Positions 11,374 to 24,104 of a DNA stretch of 64,000 bases are shown in pieces. The position numbers were made by a program, and so were the translations under genes. Source of the DNA: Deroplatys truncata. Its lineage: Eukaryota; Arthropoda; Insecta; Mantodea; Mantidae. The notes beneath the pieces were generated by a model. It searched no databases. It was not told where the DNA came from and worked only from the letters and a program-made list of their open reading frames with translations. Positions within the stretch are counted from its first letter, which is position 1. Every line of letters starts with the position of its first letter. The DNA is taken from NCBI GenBank assembly GCA_030765065.1, contig CM060989.1:39547501-39611500 (forward strand), in the 5' to 3' direction.

Positions 11374-14067
11374 CTGCAACAAGCAAACCATCACTAACTT
11401 TAACTTTTACTAATGCAAAAGAGAACAATACTTATCCGTAAAATTAAATCATTTGGATTAAATACTTTGTGGAGACTTGTCACTGGCTCAAAGCTAGTTT
11501 AGACACGAACTAGCTGATGAAGTTGGGGTTCTCATTATATCTCTGCTGGAATGTAAATAAGAACATTATAAAGTTCTACTACGGTCATTCTGTGTAACTT
11601 TTTTTCTATGCATAACTTTTTTAATTTTGCACTCCTTTTAATGAGTAATTCTGGTGTAAAAAGAGCTAATAATACTTTTGACTCAAACAGCAATGGATGG
11701 CAAGAAGATTGGATTATAGCAACTCAGACAAAATTGCAGAACTCCAATTTGAAGTGAAAAATTGTACATTTTAGGGACAAACTGCTCCAGGTGAGAATTG
11801 CTTTGAAAATGTAGTAGATGCAAATTTTGTGTGCCACAATGACTGTGGTGGTATTCTGCTAATCAGCAATTTATGCTGTAAAAAGCTGTAATTTTGTAGT
11901 CTTTCATTTTTCATATGGTTTTGTTTACACTTAAATTCTTTTTCGTTTCTGAGTTATTGTTTCCTTGAGAAGATATAAGCTTTGTAATATACTCATGTTT
12001 TCAATTCAATGCATACAGAAATGCAATTCTAACCTTAATCCTGGGAAACATCCATTATAATTTAAGATTATTTCATGGTTTATCTTAGTAGCTGCCAAAT
12101 AAACACCAAATTTAGTCCTTTGTAATTTGGAAGACATAGGGCGGCATGTACTATGTTGGAGTAAATTACTTTCGAAGTAATGTTTACTAAAGAAGTAGGT
12201 TACTAGAGGAGTAATTTACTCCGACAGTAATGTTGAGAGCTTAACTACAATTTACTCTTAGTTAATACTACAGAAGTAAGAGTTCATTACTCCCAGAGTA
12301 TTATTTTGTTTGCACGATTTGCTTGAAGCGTTAATGGATATGATATGTGCAACAGGAAAAGGGGGGGGGGGAAATGTTAGTAAACGAGAAGCGTTTGTTG
12401 GTAGAGATAATGAAAATTCATTTAAACAATAAGAGTGCAAAAAACACTACGTAAAGATGCTTGAGGAGAAATACCTGGAAAATTGTGATGGATGAGTTTA
12501 ATGCTTTCGGCGACAGGAAACATAGAAAGGGCAGCTTAAAATATGTTGAAAACAATTTTCCTAATCTTCATAATTGCATTGCAGACCACTTGTGTTGATG
12601 GAGAAATACCCTTTTTGATTTTGGTAAAGTTAACCATTTTCACCGGATGTGCACAAAATAGGAACATGCATGCAGTGTGGGAAACTTGCAAAAGTGAAGA
12701 ACTCCTTTTATTTTCTGAACTTTTATAATCATTTGTCATAAATATTTATGTAACTTGCTCGACCTCAAAAGCACTGTAATAACGTGATGATAGATACAAC
12801 CAGCACTGTAGGCTAACGTTTTTTTAGATCGTTTGCAACTTCCTGAAATGTTCCAGTATGAAACACTCACAGGACACATAATTGCAATTTGGGTGACAGC
12901 TGAATTCCTGTCTGAGTTTTATGTAGTAAATGCTCTCTAAGTGTGTTCAAAAGGAATGTAAAATATTCTTTCCTAATATCAAAACATTTATTTGAACCCT
13001 CTATCTATATAAGTGTAATATGGATCTCATCGTTCCTGTACTATCTCATTCCAGTTTTCTTCGAGATCAATGTAATCTAAGTAATTATTGTTTTCATTGT
13101 CGAGATCATTAATGTAATTAACTAATCCATGAGCACGTCAAAATATCTGCCTCCAAATATGATACGGTATTGAAGTTCAACTGACATGTGAGTTACTAAA
13201 AGCCACAAAAGTAAATTCTAACCTATATTTGTACTCTGTTTACTTCCATAGTAACATACTACATTAAGGTGCTCTCCATTTATTTTTGTAGTAATTTACT
13301 CCAGAAGCATCTGAAAGGAATAAAAATATGTTGAAAGAAGTTTACTCTTGTATGGAAGTTGCCAAGTGTTGACTTGAATAGTACTTTACTGCAGAGTAGA
13401 GTTTGCTCTAGATTGGTGTATACCACTCAAAGTGAAATGACTAAATAAAAGTTTTTAGATATGGTTGTACATATACAAATTACACTAAATTAGGCATTTG
13501 CCACAGAACTACTTTTCAAGAATGTGTTCCTCATAGTCAGCTGACTGCAACTGGATAGTCTGACTCTGATGATAATGGCTCACTACTTGTCTATCAGTGG
13601 TGTAAGAATTTGGTGATGCAATTTTGGTCCATTGAAATCTCAGAGTTTATTTAACCTGGGTTGATTTTTCCACAAACATAATTTTTTTGTGCATTTCTGA
13701 CATTTGTATGTGTGTGAGATCACATTTAAAAGCTTTTACCAAATTCGGTATGGTTATGTCAAAAATCAGTTCCAGTCATGGGTTAAAATGAACAGTATAA
13801 AATTAAGAAGTTGAATACTCAAAAGGTCATTCATCATTAAGTTATTTAAGCAGAAAAACAGGAAGGCAAGGGAAACTCCTATATCATGTGATCTTAAACA
13901 AGTTACTGCCTATATAAGAGCATAGAAATATATTAATATGATTTTAAAATAATTTAAATAAATATTTATATTTGGCTTTATTCACAACTTAATTCTGATA
14001 TTCGAAAAAATTTGGAAAATTATATGCTTAATTAATAATTCATTAAAAAAGCATAAAGACTACATAC
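11374..14067. other. Dorsal intron
   Basis: This 2.7-kb intron is largely taken up by the Harbinger-like remnant. The flanks (11374-12142 and 13425-14067) are AT-rich with no recognised feature. Confidence 0.7.
12143..13424 (+). mobile_element. Harbinger/PIF-like DNA transposon remnant
   Basis: The ends are imperfect inverted repeats (left GGCATGTACTATGTTGGAGT, right in complement GGTATACACCAATCTAGAGC). They are followed by strings of alternating AGTAATTTACT/AGTAAACT motifs in both subterminal regions. Inside, around 12340-12570, a broken frame gives NVSKREAFVG then WKIVMDEFNAFGDRKHRKGS, which resembles the Myb/SANT-like protein of Harbinger elements. There are several stops and an 11-base G run at 12361-12371. 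I did not find a clean 3-bp target duplication. Confidence 0.55.
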
Positions 14068-14211
14068 TTTTATCATAAATAGGTTCTGATACAACTGGTG
14101 CTAAAGGTATGTTGAATTGGTTACTATCACTGTCTTTGATGAACACCTGAAAACACAGCCGCACAGCATTCAGGTCTATACTTGTTGGCTGACTGCGATG
14201 AGAGAATCCAG
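14068..14211 (-). CDS. dl: Dorsal exon: end of the Rel N-domain and linker
   Basis: This 144-bp exon has acceptor TTTACAG and donor GTATGT and is read in phase 1. It encodes TGFSHRSQPTSIDLNAVRLC then FQVFIKDSDSNQFNIPLAP and VVSEPIYDKK. This is the C-terminal half of the N-domain and the start of the short linker to the immunoglobulin-like dimerisation domain. The segment between FQVF and the VVSEPI block is shorter than in many Rel proteins, as is usual for Dorsal. Confidence 0.94.
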
Positions 14212-15051
14212 CTGTAAACAGACCAAAAATTACAAATGAGTGAGATGCAACGTAATTGTTTCATTTCAACAACTATGTTTCGTGAGTAAATACGAGATTG
14301 TGGTTTTCCATGCTTTTCCTTTTCTCCAGATGATAAAAATCTAAACATAATTTGTAAACCAGAGCAAAGGAACATTTTAGAAATAGTAAAGTAAAAAAAT
14401 TGATAAATCAGCTGTAGCAAATCATTTTTGATCATATGATCATAAAATAAACCCAGAAGTTAAATTGCTAAAGCACTTAAACAGATACAGATTTAGAGCT
14501 AGGGAAAAGTATTTATTTTAAAGAATATAGATTGCATAATGAATAATGAAATACTACCTACTGATTCTATCAACAAATTTATTTTACTTATAGTAGATGG
14601 TAATACTACAGTGAACAATCCATCACCTAGCACTAATAACTTAACAATGTAAATAAACAACCAGTGCGATCAAGCGACTGTAAAAAAAATATCCTTCAGA
14701 ATTCTATTTTAAAAAGATAGTGAAGTATCACAAGCAATTTTATAACTTGTCATCAGCTGCTGTTTGCTCTAGTAATTACAGTGTTCAAGACACGGAATCC
14801 TAGAAGAAAGAAGGAATGGAGAAGAAGATGCAGTATATGATACAGCAAACCAACAAGATAAGATTTCAGAGCTAACACGGTAAAATGACAGTTAAACGTA
14901 AAGACCATTACAATCAATTCCGAGTTAAAAAAACAAGGCCAGGTAGTGAATTCTTTAAGCCAAAGTGAGCAGACATTTCTTACAGCATTAATCAAATCTA
15001 ATTTTCTGACTTCTAAAAATGAAAATCTGGATTTAAACACTGCCTACATAC
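14212..15051. other. Dorsal intron, no other feature
   Basis: An 840-bp intron with GTATGT donor and TTTACAG acceptor. I see no repeat or RNA gene in it. Confidence 0.75.
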
Positions 15052-15295
15052 TTCTGAAAGGATCGACTCTAATTTCTTCTCGTATTTTTAAGGCTTCTTC
15101 TATGTCTTTCTTCTTAACACACTGGATGCCAAGATTGGAAAATGTCGCAGTCATTGTCTCACTAGATATGTGCATCGTGCAAATTCCCTTCTTGCATCCC
15201 TCTTTACCCACAAGATTATGTGGGTGTGGTCGATAAGGTGGATCTTTGGTGACGCAAGATACAACCACAACAGCAGGGCCTTTGTATCCCACAAC
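15052..15295 (-). CDS. dl: Dorsal exon: Rel homology N-domain core
   Basis: This 244-bp exon runs from acceptor TTTCAG to donor GTATGT. It starts in phase 0 with VVGYKGPAVVVVSCVTKD and continues through YRPHPHNLVGKEGCKKG and FSNLGIQCVKKKDIEEAL to IRVDPFR. These blocks form the beta-sandwich of the Rel N-domain and are nearly invariant among insect and vertebrate Rel proteins. The last Thr codon is split (A at 15052, CT from 14211). I see no frameshift or lost conserved residue. Confidence 0.95.
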
Positions 15296-16114
15296 CTGAA
15301 AATAAAGATGAATTACAGAAACAAAGGTTTACAGTTTTCTAAACAGATAAATGAGTATCACTAACTGTTAGGTATGGAAAGTCACTTTATTCTCAAAATA
15401 GTGCCAAATTCAAACTTCTGAATTGTATTTATTTTGTACATACATGGAAATATCTAAGAGATTTAGGCCAGCAAATTGTGTTTTGCACTTAAATTGACAA
15501 TTTAGTTTTTATAGTGATGTTATTGATCAGAAGCACTAAGTGGTAAAAAATGACAACTGGTTTAAACTTACAGAAGCAAGCAATCTCATCACTGCGTTCC
15601 CATTTTGCCTTCAAGATCTATCTCCAACCTAATTTGTGATAAACAACGTATTTTCTGGCATAGAAGATCCATTTTTTAAGACATGTTTTTGGGAAGAATT
15701 AATGAATCTACTGTAATTCGAACAATTGTAACAAATGTGTATAAACTGAAATTCCCACTTGTTTGTCTAAAATCCAAGTACAGCAGTTCAAATTCTGGCC
15801 ATTTAGCAGTTCCACTTCTTAGATTATGGTTACTGCGAGTTGCTTTCTTTAAAACCCTATACTCTTTATGAACTCTATACAACTGGAATGCTCTCACTTC
15901 TGCAAGGAAGCTAACAGGGAATTGCTTCAAATCGAAACATGCCAATTTTGAAAACAAGTGGAGGCAATAAATAATTTACTATCAGCATACAAACACGCCG
16001 TCTTTTAATGTATTTTCGGAGAAAAAAAAGTCTCTTATATGCCAGTAAATACAATAATACTGCTATCATTAGTATAATCAAAACGTTTATCAGTGTTGGA
16101 AAAAAATATAATAC
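15296..16114. other. Dorsal intron, no other feature
   Basis: An 819-bp intron with donor GTATTA and acceptor TTTCAG. The open frames here are short and unsupported. Confidence 0.75.
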
Positions 16115-16326
16115 CTGAATAGTTGGGAATGTCTTATTTTCTGGGGTGCTATTTACACCAGGTATGCTGCCAGCTGAGCGACCTTCACATTCATATCGAA
16201 AACGCAGTGCTTTAGAGGCAGGCTGTTCAAGGATTTTAACATACATCGACCTTCTCCTGGAGTCTTCCATGCTGTCTAGCATATTATGAGCAACAAAATC
16301 TGGATCTGTGTTTGCAATTACTTCAA
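16115..16326 (-). CDS. dl: Dorsal exon: start of the Rel homology domain, DNA-recognition loop
   Basis: This 212-bp exon (acceptor TTTCAG, donor GTATTA) encodes the last part of the leader and the beginning of the Rel homology N-domain. The reading includes the invariant DNA-contact loop [16 protein letters not shown] followed by [13 protein letters not shown]. In Rel proteins the Arg, Tyr, Cys and Glu of this loop contact the kB site, and the Cys is the redox-sensitive residue. The exon enters in phase 1 and leaves in phase 0. It also carries a [10 protein letters not shown] segment just upstream of the loop. All key loop residues are intact. Confidence 0.95.
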
Positions 16327-17561
16327 CTGAAATCACAAAATATACACACATATATGAATGTCATGAAATTACTTAAAGAAACAAGCAACAGATTATAGAA
16401 CTTACACAATGTGTTTAATTTATAGCATCAAATGCAGATTGGAAGGGAACTTAATGCAAAATATTGCCAGTAATACTTCGGAGAGAAAAAGAAAACCTAG
16501 ACCCTTTTCCTATCTCAACATTTTTTCAATAAATCAGTATTTAATTATAAAATACATGGAAAATGTAGCAATTATATCAAATGCTTAATTCAACAAGGGA
16601 GAAACTTTAGTTACACAGAAGTTCAGTGACTTGAATTTAGCTTTACTTGTCCCAATGATAAATTTTTTCGATGTTCAAATATTTTGAGGTATAAAAAGAA
16701 TTGCTATGGTAATTTGCTCCATTTGCTATTGTAATTAAAGGTTTGGATTTCTTAGGGATATACAAGCATTTCAAGAAATGTTAAATGTTGTAAACATCGT
16801 AAAATGTTCTCTCAAATACTGATGCAGTCTTGTGAAGTGCAACTTTGTGTTCCTTTGACTAGGTTACCCTTAATATTACAAGAACATGGCAATCTCTGAC
16901 AGGGAATTAATCCCCCTCCCCCTAAATACTTTTAAGTTTTTTCCAATCACTCTTTCAAAAGGATAATTACATTAACATACAACAGTATGCTTAAAGAAGA
17001 ATTTGTATCACAAGCAAAAGGAAAATAATGGAAAAAAATCTGTATCTGACCAAGAAAATCCTCAGTGGTGATATTTAGATTAACTGCCTTAACTACACAG
17101 GATTGGCATAGCAGAATCTCCTGTATCTCCTTTTAATCATCTAAGATGTGAAAGATGTCATGTTATAGTGTATCGTACCACAGAATCAAAATGATTAAAC
17201 GGACAATCTTGGTAACTGTAATTTAGAAATGTCTAATTTCTATCAGATGTTTGCCCAGCAGGCATTATGTATATTAATGAAGCATTAACCTACAATAAAA
17301 CCACTTAATATCTCATGACAATACACAAGCAAAATATTCAAACTTTGTAAGAATACACACACTATATAAAAAGTCAATTACATACTGCAATGATGAAAGA
17401 TTTCCGTTTAAGTTATTATTGTGATACCTGCTCAGTTCATCACACAGCTTAACAATTAATAATGCATCACATGAAAATTCAAATCTTTTCTATCTCCCTG
17501 AAACTTGATCAATAGTCATGTTCTACAAAGGTTATGATCGTGGTAATTTCATTTAATAATA

Positions 17562-19592
17562 TGAGGGTCATTTCAAAAGTTGTGCACATGGCACATGTGC
17601 GACTGTTATAGTGATGTGATTAAGTTGAAATTGAGGCAGTATTTTATATCACAACACTGTGAATGCCAGAGTGATTGTAGTGTAAATTAACATTATTGTA
17701 TGACAATGATTTTAGATGTTTGTTAGCCATAAGCATTGTTAGGAAATAAGTTTACACGGCCTCATTGAAACTGACAATAGAAGTGGTAACAATGAACCGA
17801 TCACTAAGAAGAGATAAACAAATGGCGTCAGGGTAGCATTTCTTTAGAAATGGAGGGAATATCTTCCCTTGAGCATGTGTGTTAGTAATTGTGATTGGCT
17901 GACAAAACAACCACTAATGTTGGCGCGATTTGGTAACCAATAGTAGCTCTATTATAATGTTTAGGCATTTCGAGGTGAAGGAGTATATATTCTCGAGCCA
18001 TAAGCACATTTCACGCAGTTCTAAAGAATCATTCGCGAGGTACACATCACGCAGTTCTATGGAATCATTCACGAGGTACATGTCACGCAGTCTTGAAGAA
18101 TCTATGGTGAAGTGCACATCATACAGTTTGGAAGAATCTCTCGTGTCATAAAGTTAGTTACAAAATGTGAAGTACGCGGCAACTAATTACATTCGGAAAT
18201 ATAACAGTTTCAGTCAGGCGTGTATAAAGATTTAAGATGTGAATTATTAATTGTGATGGCAATAAAAGTGTGAAAATAAATTCTTTTATCAGTGTTATCT
18301 TTTAGTAACAACTCCTTTCCGTTTACGTGACCTGCTCAGAGATATTTGCTCAACTGAGTAATAATAGCTAGCCAGAGGACAAAGCACCCAAATCTTAAAA
18401 TAATAAAACAATAACAGGTGCCCAGCAAATAAGATGGCACGAGAGAATACCGCGACAAATCTGTGTCAGTTGAGAGTCAGACACTAGGCTTAATAGTTTA
18501 TATGTTTGCTGGTTTGCGTGGCTGTGTCGTGAGTAATTCAGTTTTAAAATGGAAGTTGAAACCGAGTCAAGTTGGATTACACATAGTGACCAGCGTTCCT
18601 ACATGAAAATTGAATGGAAAGAGCCAAATGAAATTTACAATGCTTTGAGAGAGGTGTGTGGGAATAATGTAGTGGATCATAGCACAGTATCATGGTGGTC
18701 TGCTCATTTCTGTGAAGGTTGGTAAGCATTGAGGACAACCCAAGTGGAAGGCCAACTGCAACAGACTACACCTCTCAGATTATTGTTAATGACATTTTGA
18801 GAGAGGATCGATACCAAACGTTTAGGAAATTGCATATGAGGCCAGAATGTCTGTTACTACAGAATCAGTAGCGAAGTTAAGATGAGAAAATTGCTGCCAG
18901 ATGGGTTCCGCATGATCTGAGTGAAGAGTAGAAAGCAGGTCGCAAAAAAATTGCTTCAACGTTATCAAACAGAAGGAGACCAGTTTCTGAAAAGGATTGT
19001 TGTACTTGATGAAACCTGGATGTGAGATTTTGAGGCAAAACTGAAGTATCAGTCGTCACAATGGAAAAGTTCCGACTCTCCACGGCCGTAAGCATTCTGC
19101 TGCCAGGACTCAAAGGTGACACTGATGGTGATCTTTGTGTGTGACATGAATGGAGTCATAGCTACAAACAGAGTGCCCCGAGGCACATCTGTAACAGGCC
19201 CATACTACAAGCTGCTTCTGCAAAATGTTTTGCACCCAAAAATTCGTCAAAGGTGGCTTGCAGCTGGTGTCCTCATTTTGCACCATAATGCAAGACCGCA
19301 TATCGCCCTACCAGTGAGAGAAACGCTCGACAAATATGGATGGGAAATAATTCCCACCCACCATACAGTCCTGATATGAGCCCATCAGACTTTAATTTAT
19401 TTCCCAAATTGAAGGAATCACTTAACTCAAAAATGAAGGTACCCTATCTGAAATACAGAATTTGCCAAAACGTCAGGAAGCTGTCATAAGCAGAAACGGA
19501 TATTATTTTGAAGGCCTGTAAGGGTATTTTGTAAAATAAATTATTTTCTTTACTTCTATCTACAGTGTGCAGAACTTTTGAATTGACCCTCG
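17562..19592 (+). mobile_element. Mariner-type transposon with a long 5' extension, inactive
   Basis: The terminal repeats (left TGAGGGTCATTTCAAAAGTT, right in complement CGAGGGTCAATTCAAAAGTT) are flanked by TA at 17560-17561 and 19593-19594. The transposase region starts near 18549 and reads KIEWKEPNEIYNALREVCGN, later IVVLDETWM (first catalytic Asp) and HHNARPHIALPVRETL. The second catalytic position is Asn, not Asp, and there are several stops and frameshifts. At about 2.03 kb it is 0.7 kb longer than a standard mariner. The extra length lies between the left end and the gene and contains a 36-bp tandem repeat. Confidence 0.85.
18012..18155 (+). repeat. Four tandem copies of a 36-bp unit
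   Basis: Units start at 18012, 18048, 18084 and 18120, each beginning CACGCAGT or CATACAGT and carrying a GAAGAATC/GGAATC core. The first two are most alike and the last is the most diverged. Because the period is 12 codons, the frames are open across it on both strands. Confidence 0.85.
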
Positions 19593-20287
19593 TAACTTCC
19601 TGAAATTGAAACCCATAAAATTTCCTTAGTCCAGCAAAGTATAATTATTTTGTAATAACATCAAATTTAGAATGTGTAAAATGTTAAGTATAGTAAACGT
19701 ACAAAAATTACATGTAAAATAAATAGGAATGCCATTTTGTAAGAATCCTTGAAGACCTGGTAGTAATTGCTTATTTCTGGTACCACAATAAACATGTATT
19801 AAGCAAAGAACACCACTTCCTAGGCTATACACAGATTTCTCGTCCATATTTTGCGCTCTATAACATGAACTATAAACAAATACTGGGAAACTCATATCCC
19901 GCAGAAATAGAACACAAATAAGATAAACAATTTACATGAGGTAGTTGAGTTTATAGTTCATGCCCATTTACTGCTAGAGGTCACTATTGGCACAATTAAA
20001 TTTTAATCTGCAGCATGCTATGCATTTTGTTGCAACCATGGGGATCATGGTTGTCAGGAAGCATAGACACAAAGATTAGCTCCGGCCTATCAGCACTGTA
20101 TACCAATTAGCGTGGTACTTTCCATCTGTAATCTTAAGTTCAATATAATGTAACAGAATTTAAAGCTTTTTCAGGCCCGGAGTGAAAATCTGTAACATTT
20201 TGAAACTGCCCACAAAGCCGTAGTCTGAATGAAAGTATTTTAATTTAAACAAACAAGCCTTTAACCAAATATATGCCTTTTATTCTA

Positions 20288-21615
20288 CAGGGTGATTTAT
20301 GAAGAACTGACACATTTCTCTCTTTAAATATTCTGTTCGAAATTCACTCAGTGCCCCAATTTTAGTACCAAATTAAACAGTGTTTTCTGGAGTTTCGATT
20401 GCCTGTCACTAGATGTGCAGATGTTCATGTTTTATTTGTAATTGTTAGTTTTATTGTCGGCAACTGTTTGATATTTTGTTCTAGTCAACATGAAAACTGA
20501 GTAGATACACATTAAATGAACAACTCTTCCTTGTAAAGCAATACTAGATTATGAATTCAATTACAGCTACTCAAAGGGCATACCAGAGAGAATTTGGTGT
20601 TCCGAATCCTCCCCAAAGAAACATAATACTGGGACCAGTAAAAAAATTGGAAACAACTGGATCTCTGGTGAGTGAAAAAGGCAAAACTCGTTCATCTTGG
20701 CTTCCCACGGTGGTTATTGATGTAAGAGCATGACTGGATCAATCACCCAAAAAATCATTAAGATGTTTGTCGCAGGAGAGAGGGTACAGCTACTCAATGT
20801 GTCAGAGAGCTGTGAAAAGTGCAGGCCTAAAGCTGTATAGGATTACGGTTGTCCATCAGTTACGGGAACCAGATAAGGATAGAGGACTGAATTATTGTCA
20901 GTTTCAGGCGTTCATTGTGCAAAATCCTGCCATATTGTCCATCACATGGTTCCATTTATCCGACTATGTGAATTCAAATAACTCATGCTATTGGCCCAGC
21001 GAAAATCCACATGTTAAGCAGCTATGCACCTGGTTAAAATCGGAGTTTGGTACGCAATATCTGCACAGAGTATAGTGGGACCAATTTTTTTAAAACAATG
21101 TGAACCCTGCAGAGTACCGACAGATTTCCATGGAGTTTGCTGAGCAACTAGTGATGTAGAGCTGAGTCAAGGATATTTTCAGCAGGATGGTGCTACATGC
21201 CATACATCAAATGAATCCATGGCACTAATTGCAAGCTTGTTTGACAACCGGATAATTTCCAAGAACCTGTGGCCACTGAGATCTGTGGATTTGACATCAC
21301 CAGACTTCTTTCTATGGGGTTACTTAAAAAACACAGGTTTATGTCACACGTCTCCAGACATTGACGATCTGAAGCACAACATTACACAGGAGATTCAAGC
21401 AATTGACAACAGAATCCTCCAATGAGTGGTCAGTAACATGGAACGATGTGTTGAGTTGTGCCTTATGCAGGATGGAGGGCTTTTCAACATTTGCTACAGA
21501 GGTAAATAATCTCCCAAAATTCCTCTGCATTTCAGGTATAATAAGTTGTTGCTAGCATAACTCGTTTTGAATCAATTAAAGAAATAAATGTATCAGTACT
21601 TCATAAATCACCCTG
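20288..21615 (+). mobile_element. Tc1/mariner-superfamily transposon with a helix-turn-helix (DUF4817-like) N-terminus, broken
   Basis: Inverted repeats (left CAGGGTGATTTATGAAGAAC, right in complement CAGGGTGATTTATGAAGTAC) are flanked by TA at 20286-20287 and 21616-21617. The N-terminal frame reads SITATQRAYQREFGVPNPPQ and KLETTGSLVSEKGK, the DNA-binding domain of this transposase group. Later come QQDGATCHTSNESMALI and ISKNLWPLRSVDLTSPDFFL with LWGYLKN, covering the second and third catalytic acidic residues. Frameshifts and stops between the blocks make it inactive. The 1328-bp length suggests little deletion. Confidence 0.85.
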
Positions 21616-22001
21616 TATTTTCCGACAGTATGGTATATTTACTTAAGTTCTATGATAATTGGACCAATAAGAGGCCAATAAAAGTAATAGATTACCCCCT
21701 CCTTTTCAAGGCTGCTTGAATACAATGCAAGATATGTGATGGGATTATCACAGTGGGGAACAAACTACTTAAGTGCAAAATTCTGGTAGCTTCTAGTGTT
21801 CAAGTACAAAAACATATAATGGACACAAGTAATGCATTTAGTGCTGGATTATTATATACATTTATAAATAAACTAATATTTTATTTATGAATCCAAGTTT
21901 ACAAAACATTTTTAATTTTACTATTGTGTACACTTCAGTGTCAGTTTGCCACATTTGCAATACTCCCTGTACATAAAGCATGTATCTAAGGAAAGGATGA
22001 C

Positions 22002-22270
22002 AAGAATAGTATTTATTTAAAGGTGAGTCGGAATTGTAACACTAACATCACTTAAGTTTACTCACTTAACATGTTTCGGGAAACCGTTGTTCCCATCCTC
22101 AGAAGGTTATCTCGAAGGTTAAGGATGGGAACAACGGTTTCCCGAAACATGTTAAGTGAGTAAACTTAAGTGATGTTAGTGTTACAATTCCGACTCACCT
22201 TTAAATAAATTCAATACACATCACTGTTTCTAGCTTCTTTTCATTACAATATCAACGTAAGAATAGTATT
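22002..22270. mobile_element. Palindromic retroelement-like insertion 1, with a perfect 89-bp inverted repeat
   Basis: A direct repeat AAGAATAGTATT lies at 22002-22013 and 22259-22270. Inside, 22011-22099 is the exact reverse complement of 22122-22210, with a 22-base loop. On the minus strand 22102-22073 reads CTGAGGA, a GGGAA/TTCCC hairpin, then GAAAC, which fits a hammerhead-type core (CUGANGA, stem II, GAAA). The right arm repeats the hairpin and GAAAC, but its first core bases (TTAAGGA) lie in the loop and differ. Element class is inferred. Confidence 0.7.
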
Positions 22271-22542
22271 GTTTAGATTTTACATGTCGATAGGCTACAG
22301 TACGTAACTGTGAATAGCTATTGAAGATGTTTGTATCCCTGAACCTTTGGCAAAGCAATATAATGTGTCACAAATATGGAGTGTACTTATAATCCCTATC
22401 AGTAATTCTATTTAAATTATTTCTACATTACAAACAAGCTTATCTGACATTTTCCAAAAGCATTGCTTAGCCCCAGCATTAAGCTGTGGCTCTTATCCCT
22501 ATTATGAACACTTTTAGTTTGTATTTGCTTTCAGAATTAATA

Positions 22543-23233
22543 CAGGGTGAGCCAAAAAACTACGAACTGGCCGCAGTGTTTTTCCTGTCCACATCCTTGG
22601 TGCTTGCTGCTGTCATCATAGAAAGGCCTGGATGATACCACACGTTTTTAAAACTACTTTTAAAGGCTTTACTACCAACTTTATGAAAGGAAATGCTGAA
22701 ACTGTGGCACCTCTTTAGGAAACTATCCATCACTCACCATAGTTCACGTTGAGAAATGCTGTCAATTTCCTGGCGGATATTTTGTTTTAAGTTACTCTAG
22801 AGATAGAAATCACAGGGGGTTAGGTCGGGGGACTGAGGGAGCCACAAATCTGTACTAATAATTCTGTCCTCAAACACACTTTGAATTTTTCTCATTGAAA
22901 TATTGGTCGTATAAGCTGTTGCAGAGTCTTGTTAAAAAAAACGCTCCCTGGCTGTTAATTCTCTAAAAAAAAAAGGGGGGGCCAAAATTGTATTCACATA
23001 TGTACGGACTTCAACTGTTGACTCGAAGAGGTGCCAAAAATGTATGGACGACGGTGGGCAATTTCAGCATCTCCTCTCATAAAGTTGGTAAGTAAAGCCT
23101 TTAAAAATAATTTTAAAAATGCTGTATGCTTTCATCTGCGCCTTTCTATGACAGCGGCACATGGCAACGAGCGCCAAGGATGCAGACAGGAAAAACGCTG
23201 CGCCAGCAGTTCGTAGTTTTTTGGCTCTCCCTG
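22543..23233 (-). mobile_element. Deleted Tc1/mariner-superfamily transposon with long terminal inverted repeats, copy 1
   Basis: The outer ends (CAGGGTGAGCCAAAAAACTA; right in complement CAGGGAGAGCCAAAAAACTA) are flanked by TA at 22541-22542 and 23234-23235. The similarity between the two arms continues inwards for about 200 bp (AAACTACTTTTAAAGGCTTT and complement). Between them the minus strand encodes a transposase C-terminal block, EDRIISTDLWLPQSPDLTPC then DFYLW, holding the third catalytic Asp. The rest of the gene is gone. Confidence 0.8.
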
Positions 23234-24104
23234 TATAACACATTCTGAGGGTACTTATGGTCTTATTCATTTCTTCTTTGAGCAGAGAGGATAATACAGT
23301 ACCTGTTTTCTCTCTAGTCAAACTACGGTACATGAAATGTTTTGAGTTAATGCCAGAAGTAGGATGTCAGGACTCCAGCAGAGGTTATACATTCCTGTCG
23401 ACAAGATCAGATATGGAAAACTTGATATTTTAAAATCTCCATTGAACAAATTCAAGCAATTTAATTATTTACACACAAGTAAGGCCACTCAAAAAAATGA
23501 ATGAAATGTGGTCTTACAAATAGAGCTGTTAATGCTGATTACATTTTTTGGGAATGTTATATCGTAACAAAAAGCCTTAATTTTTAGCTATATGGTAATT
23601 TGTTAGGAGTGTCATAAGAACTCGTACTTGCCATATGCAGTGGGCACAAAGTATATCATCAATGAGGGAATACTTTAGTAAGTGCTGCAAAAGCATCAAA
23701 AATTGCATTGTCTAAAGTTACTGGTGCCAAATGTGGACTTTAAAGGCTGGTTCACAATACCCTGAAAAGCATATAGATAGCAAAGTGGAAAGTCAATTTT
23801 GTGCACTGGGACATCATTTGTTTAGAACTAATCAAGGCTCCAATTCAGCCAACATAAAAATGACAAAGCAAACATTTTCTATATGCAGATCCATTATTAC
23901 AGTGTGGTCATTTTAAGCTGAGGCCACAGATCAGCTATATGTGTAGCACGCAGTACTACAGTGACCGTGATACTTTTCTGATGTGCAACTGGAGGCACAT
24001 GATGCATTCAAGGTTATCTTTATCAGCTGCATTCATGCTGTAAAGAGATCTGAGTTGTGTGTGTGATATACTTAAGAGCGTTAATGTCTTATTAGTCCAC
24101 TGCA

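Noticed and set aside
15911-16351. A 146-codon minus-strand frame ending in a hydrophobic stretch
   Set aside because: The hydrophobic part follows the donor at 16114 and is intron; only 16326-16115 is coding.
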